From contig NZ_JAFICC010000001.1 in assembly GCF_017833415.1 (NCBI RefSeq), positions 186,001-250,000 of the forward strand: 64,000 nt of DNA. The letters run 5' to 3'. Shown piece after piece: positions 61,947 to 64,000 of the stretch; positions within the stretch are counted from its first letter, which is position 1; each line of letters starts with the position of its first letter. Under the pieces are notes generated by a model. The model worked only from the letters and a program-made list of their open reading frames with translations, was not told the DNA's origin and ran no database searches. The DNA is from Flavobacterium sp. 1355 (GTDB lineage Bacteria; Bacteroidota; Bacteroidia; Flavobacteriales; Flavobacteriaceae). Both the position numbers and the translations under genes were made by a program.

Positions 61947-64000
61947 TTAGCTTGAAAAAGTCAAACCTTTTGCCTTAAAATTGCTGAACAATACCTGACG
62001 TGCTGTACTCACCGTTTCTTCGGTTTTGTAAATGCTGCACCAGAATTTGATCTGAATTTTATATTTTCCGTCAGAAATGGCGTTGTAATAAATTTGCGAC
62101 GGTTTTGTATTGTTTACCAATGCAATAGTTTCCAGAGATTTGTGAATAGTCTCGTTAATCTCATCAGGAGTTATGTCACCTGTAATTTCAATAGAAACCT
62201 CGACCAATTTAAAATTGTCTGTATACGTCCAGTTGGTAATGTTCTGAGACAATAAATTACCGTTCGGAATAATAATTTCGGCTCCATTCGGAGCATTGAT
62301 TTTAGTCGTACGGAGCCCCATTGATTTTACCCGCCCCGATTCTGAACTAATATCGATAACATCGCCAATCTGAATAGGTTTGTCAAAAATCAAAATAATG
62401 CCCGAAACGAAGTTATTTACGACATTTTGCAATCCAAGTCCCACACCAACACCTAAAGCCCCTAAAAGTATGCTTAATTTGTCCAGAGGCATGCCAGAAG
62501 CGGCAACAGCCAGAAGATATCCGACAATTAAAACAACCAGTCGTGTAATAAGCAGTTTTGAGTGTTGTCTTTTGTTTATATTTTCTTCGTTTTCATCATC
62601 GACTTCCCCAAAAAAGTAAGCCACATATTTCTGCAGTAAATGTGCTACCCAAATGATGATAAAAAACAAAAGAATGTTTCCTAAAGTAAAAGTAATGCTA
62701 CCAATCGTGTTCGGATGGCTAAGCAGATTTCCCAGAGAAGTACGAAGCGATTCCCAAAAATTCAGATTAGAACCAATAACCACAAGCCACATATAACTGA
62801 TAATGATAATAAACGGCTTTTTGAGTGTATCCGACAAACTTTCGTGGTCAAAAATCTTTTCGATTCCGCGTTTTACCCTTGTAGTGTAGATTTGAAGCAG
62901 AATAATTTCAAGAATTATTTTTATAAGTACGCTTAATGCAACAATCTGCGTAAGTGAAACAAAAGCAGTCAAACTTAGCATGTTAGAAAGTGATACTCGT
63001 CCAAAAAGGTTATAAAGTATCGATAATCCGTTAAAACCAATAAAAATTATATTAGCCCATTTAAAGAAGCCTTTGATGTACAATTCGTTCTTTAAACTCT
63101 TGATCTGTACTAAGCCATAACGAATTCCTAAAACGTTAATTATAATAAAGCAACAGCGTTGCAATAATCCAACAGTGATAAATAAATCAAGGAAACAGAG
63201 CGCAAAAAACAATCCTAACAAGAACATCCAGTTGCGCATTGCGTTTCGTGACCAGTGATTTTTGAAAAGTATGGTAAGAATTCCAAGTAAAATAAGCTGC
63301 AGCAATTCTATAAACAGAGCAGGAGCATACAGGTTGCCCACTACAGCTATATTTAAGCCTATTACAGCCACCGGAATGATAACACCCTTGTTAAGGTATT
63401 TAAAATTAAAAAGAGTCAGATTTTCGGCATGACCGTTGTTTTTTAAGTATTTCAGGTTACGGAAAATATACCAGCCCAGTAATCCCATTAAAATAGCCAG
63501 CGTAATTAATCCTCCCGCACGATAACTTAAGTAATAAGCAGCAACGCTTTCTTCTATAATAATTTTTGATTTGATTGTTTGCTCATCCTTTTTCACAGGT
63601 ACAGAATCTGTGATGTTCCATAAAAAAGGATACTCTTTTCTGAGCATGCTGATTCCCGATTTTTCAAGATTATTTTCTACAGTAATCAGGGCATTAGAAA
63701 CAGCAATTTTTCTTTCTACGGTAAGTCTTTTATTTTTGTTTAAAACACTTTGGTTTTTAGTCATCAGACTATCCGTTTTTTTGTATTTCTTTCTAAGATT
63801 CGCAAATTCGTTTTTAAAATGTTTGCGTCGAATAGTATCTTTTATCAGTGTAACTAATGTTTTGTCCTTTCGCAGTTCGATAAAACGGTCTTTGATTTTC
63901 TCCAGGTTTTTATTGCGTAAATTAATGGCATCATTTTGCTCATCAAGCTCCTGCTGAATTTCTTTTAGAACAATGCGGTACATTTGCTGATTACGCACAT
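61947..64000 (-). CDS. Mechanosensitive ion channel, MscS family (5' end beyond window)
   Basis: At least 684 residues. The frame is open to the right edge of the window, so the start is not seen. An N-terminal coiled-coil region (QDEQNDAINLRNKNLEKIKD-like, then RKKYKKTDSLMTKN) leads to about ten TM helices. The MscS domain follows, with the pore helix GLQNVVNNFVSGIILIF and the beta domain IQIGDVIDI and VKSMGLRTTKI. A C-terminal alpha/beta domain ends the protein. The long N-terminal part is like the large MscK/MscM-type channels, which release solutes on osmotic downshock. Confidence 0.88.
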   Translation of the reverse strand, partial: VRNQQMYRIVLKEIQQELDEQNDAINLRNKNLEKIKDRFIELRKDKTLVTLIKDTIRRKHFKNEFANLRKKYKKTDSLMTKNQSVLNKNKRLTVERKIAVSNALITVENNLEKSGISMLRKEYPFLWNITDSVPVKKDEQTIKSKIIIEESVAAYYLSYRAGGLITLAILMGLLGWYIFRNLKYLKNNGHAENLTLFNFKYLNKGVIIPVAVIGLNIAVVGNLYAPALFIELLQLILLGILTILFKNHWSRNAMRNWMFLLGLFFALCFLDLFITVGLLQRCCFIIINVLGIRYGLVQIKSLKNELYIKGFFKWANIIFIGFNGLSILYNLFGRVSLSNMLSLTAFVSLTQIVALSVLIKIILEIILLQIYTTRVKRGIEKIFDHESLSDTLKKPFIIIISYMWLVVIGSNLNFWESLRTSLGNLLSHPNTIGSITFTLGNILLFFIIIWVAHLLQKYVAYFFGEVDDENEENINKRQHSKLLITRLVVLIVGYLLAVAASGMPLDKLSILLGALGVGVGLGLQNVVNNFVSGIILIFDKPIQIGDVIDISSESGRVKSMGLRTTKINAPNGAEIIIPNGNLLSQNITNWTYTDNFKLVEVSIEITGDITPDEINETIHKSLETIALVNNTKPSQIYYNAISDGKYKIQIKFWCSIYKTEETVSTARQVLFSNFKAKGLTFSS

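Noticed and set aside
1-64000. tRNA, rRNA, integrase, transposase or attachment site
   Set aside because: Scanned by eye on both strands and none recognised. The Rhs region shows decay without an identifiable mobile-element enzyme.

Overview
The window is about 35% G+C. It carries SusC/SusD outer-membrane uptake proteins, FecI/FecR-type regulation, many lipoproteins with short lipoboxes, TAnnTTTG-type -7 elements and few Shine-Dalgarno sites. This points to a Bacteroidota genome of the Flavobacterium type. I see no rRNA, tRNA, CRISPR array, phage integrase or transposase. Nothing marks a plasmid, so it is probably chromosome.

Layout. 0-4.6 kb: GH2 beta-galactosidase, AraC regulator and cupin. 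4.7-11.1 kb: stress and DNA-maintenance genes (DUF4142, DUF7218-like, topoisomerase IB, DUF5661-like, an ultra-acidic protein, a YciE/YciF ferritin-like protein, an Nei/Fpg glycosylase overlapping a DUF72 gene, and a PNPOx-fold stress protein). 11.3-23.4 kb: signalling. It holds a lone receiver, a multi-PAS kinase, a receiver-kinase fusion, a 1191-residue CHASE3/GAF hybrid kinase with three receivers, another receiver, and overlapping cheR-cheB without chemoreceptors. 23.5-33.6 kb: a secreted metallophosphoesterase, a Ca2+-dependent PI-PLC-like enzyme, and a FecI-FecR-SusC-SusD unit, perhaps an organic-phosphate acquisition locus. 33.6-35.6 kb: two outer-membrane beta-barrel genes.

35.8-40.4 kb is the least explained part: about ten tightly packed minus-strand genes. 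They encode a YidD-like protein, a Cys-rich small protein, DUF4236, an excalibur lipoprotein, a TerB-like protein, a four-TM coiled-coil protein, a vWA-like lipoprotein and two small exported proteins. The first gene, DUF4177-like, is broken by an in-frame stop. 40.5-45.7 kb: a 113-residue orphan, an XRE regulator, a TPR kinase with its LuxR-type regulator, a tandem pair of tiny lipoproteins, and a membrane protein preceded by a helically phased ATTCC array.

45.8-54.7 kb returns to stress functions: an SDR, a SpoIIAA-like protein, small acidic and basic proteins, a degenerate receiver, an HPII-type catalase, a CinA-C protein, and a TauE/SafE-DUF1634 pair. Three of the small-gene transcripts share an extended TAnnTTTGTAAAA element. 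54.8-56.1 kb encodes a thiolase. 56.2-60.6 kb is a decayed Rhs polymorphic-toxin region. It has a truncated Rhs core with a C-terminal domain that resembles CD38-type ADP-ribosyl cyclases/NADases, an adjacent probable immunity gene, a frameshifted second copy of the core, and several candidate orphan immunity genes. The window ends with HxlR/NmrA divergent genes and an MscS-family channel that runs off the right edge.

Functions are assigned from motifs and family knowledge by reading only; no database search was run.
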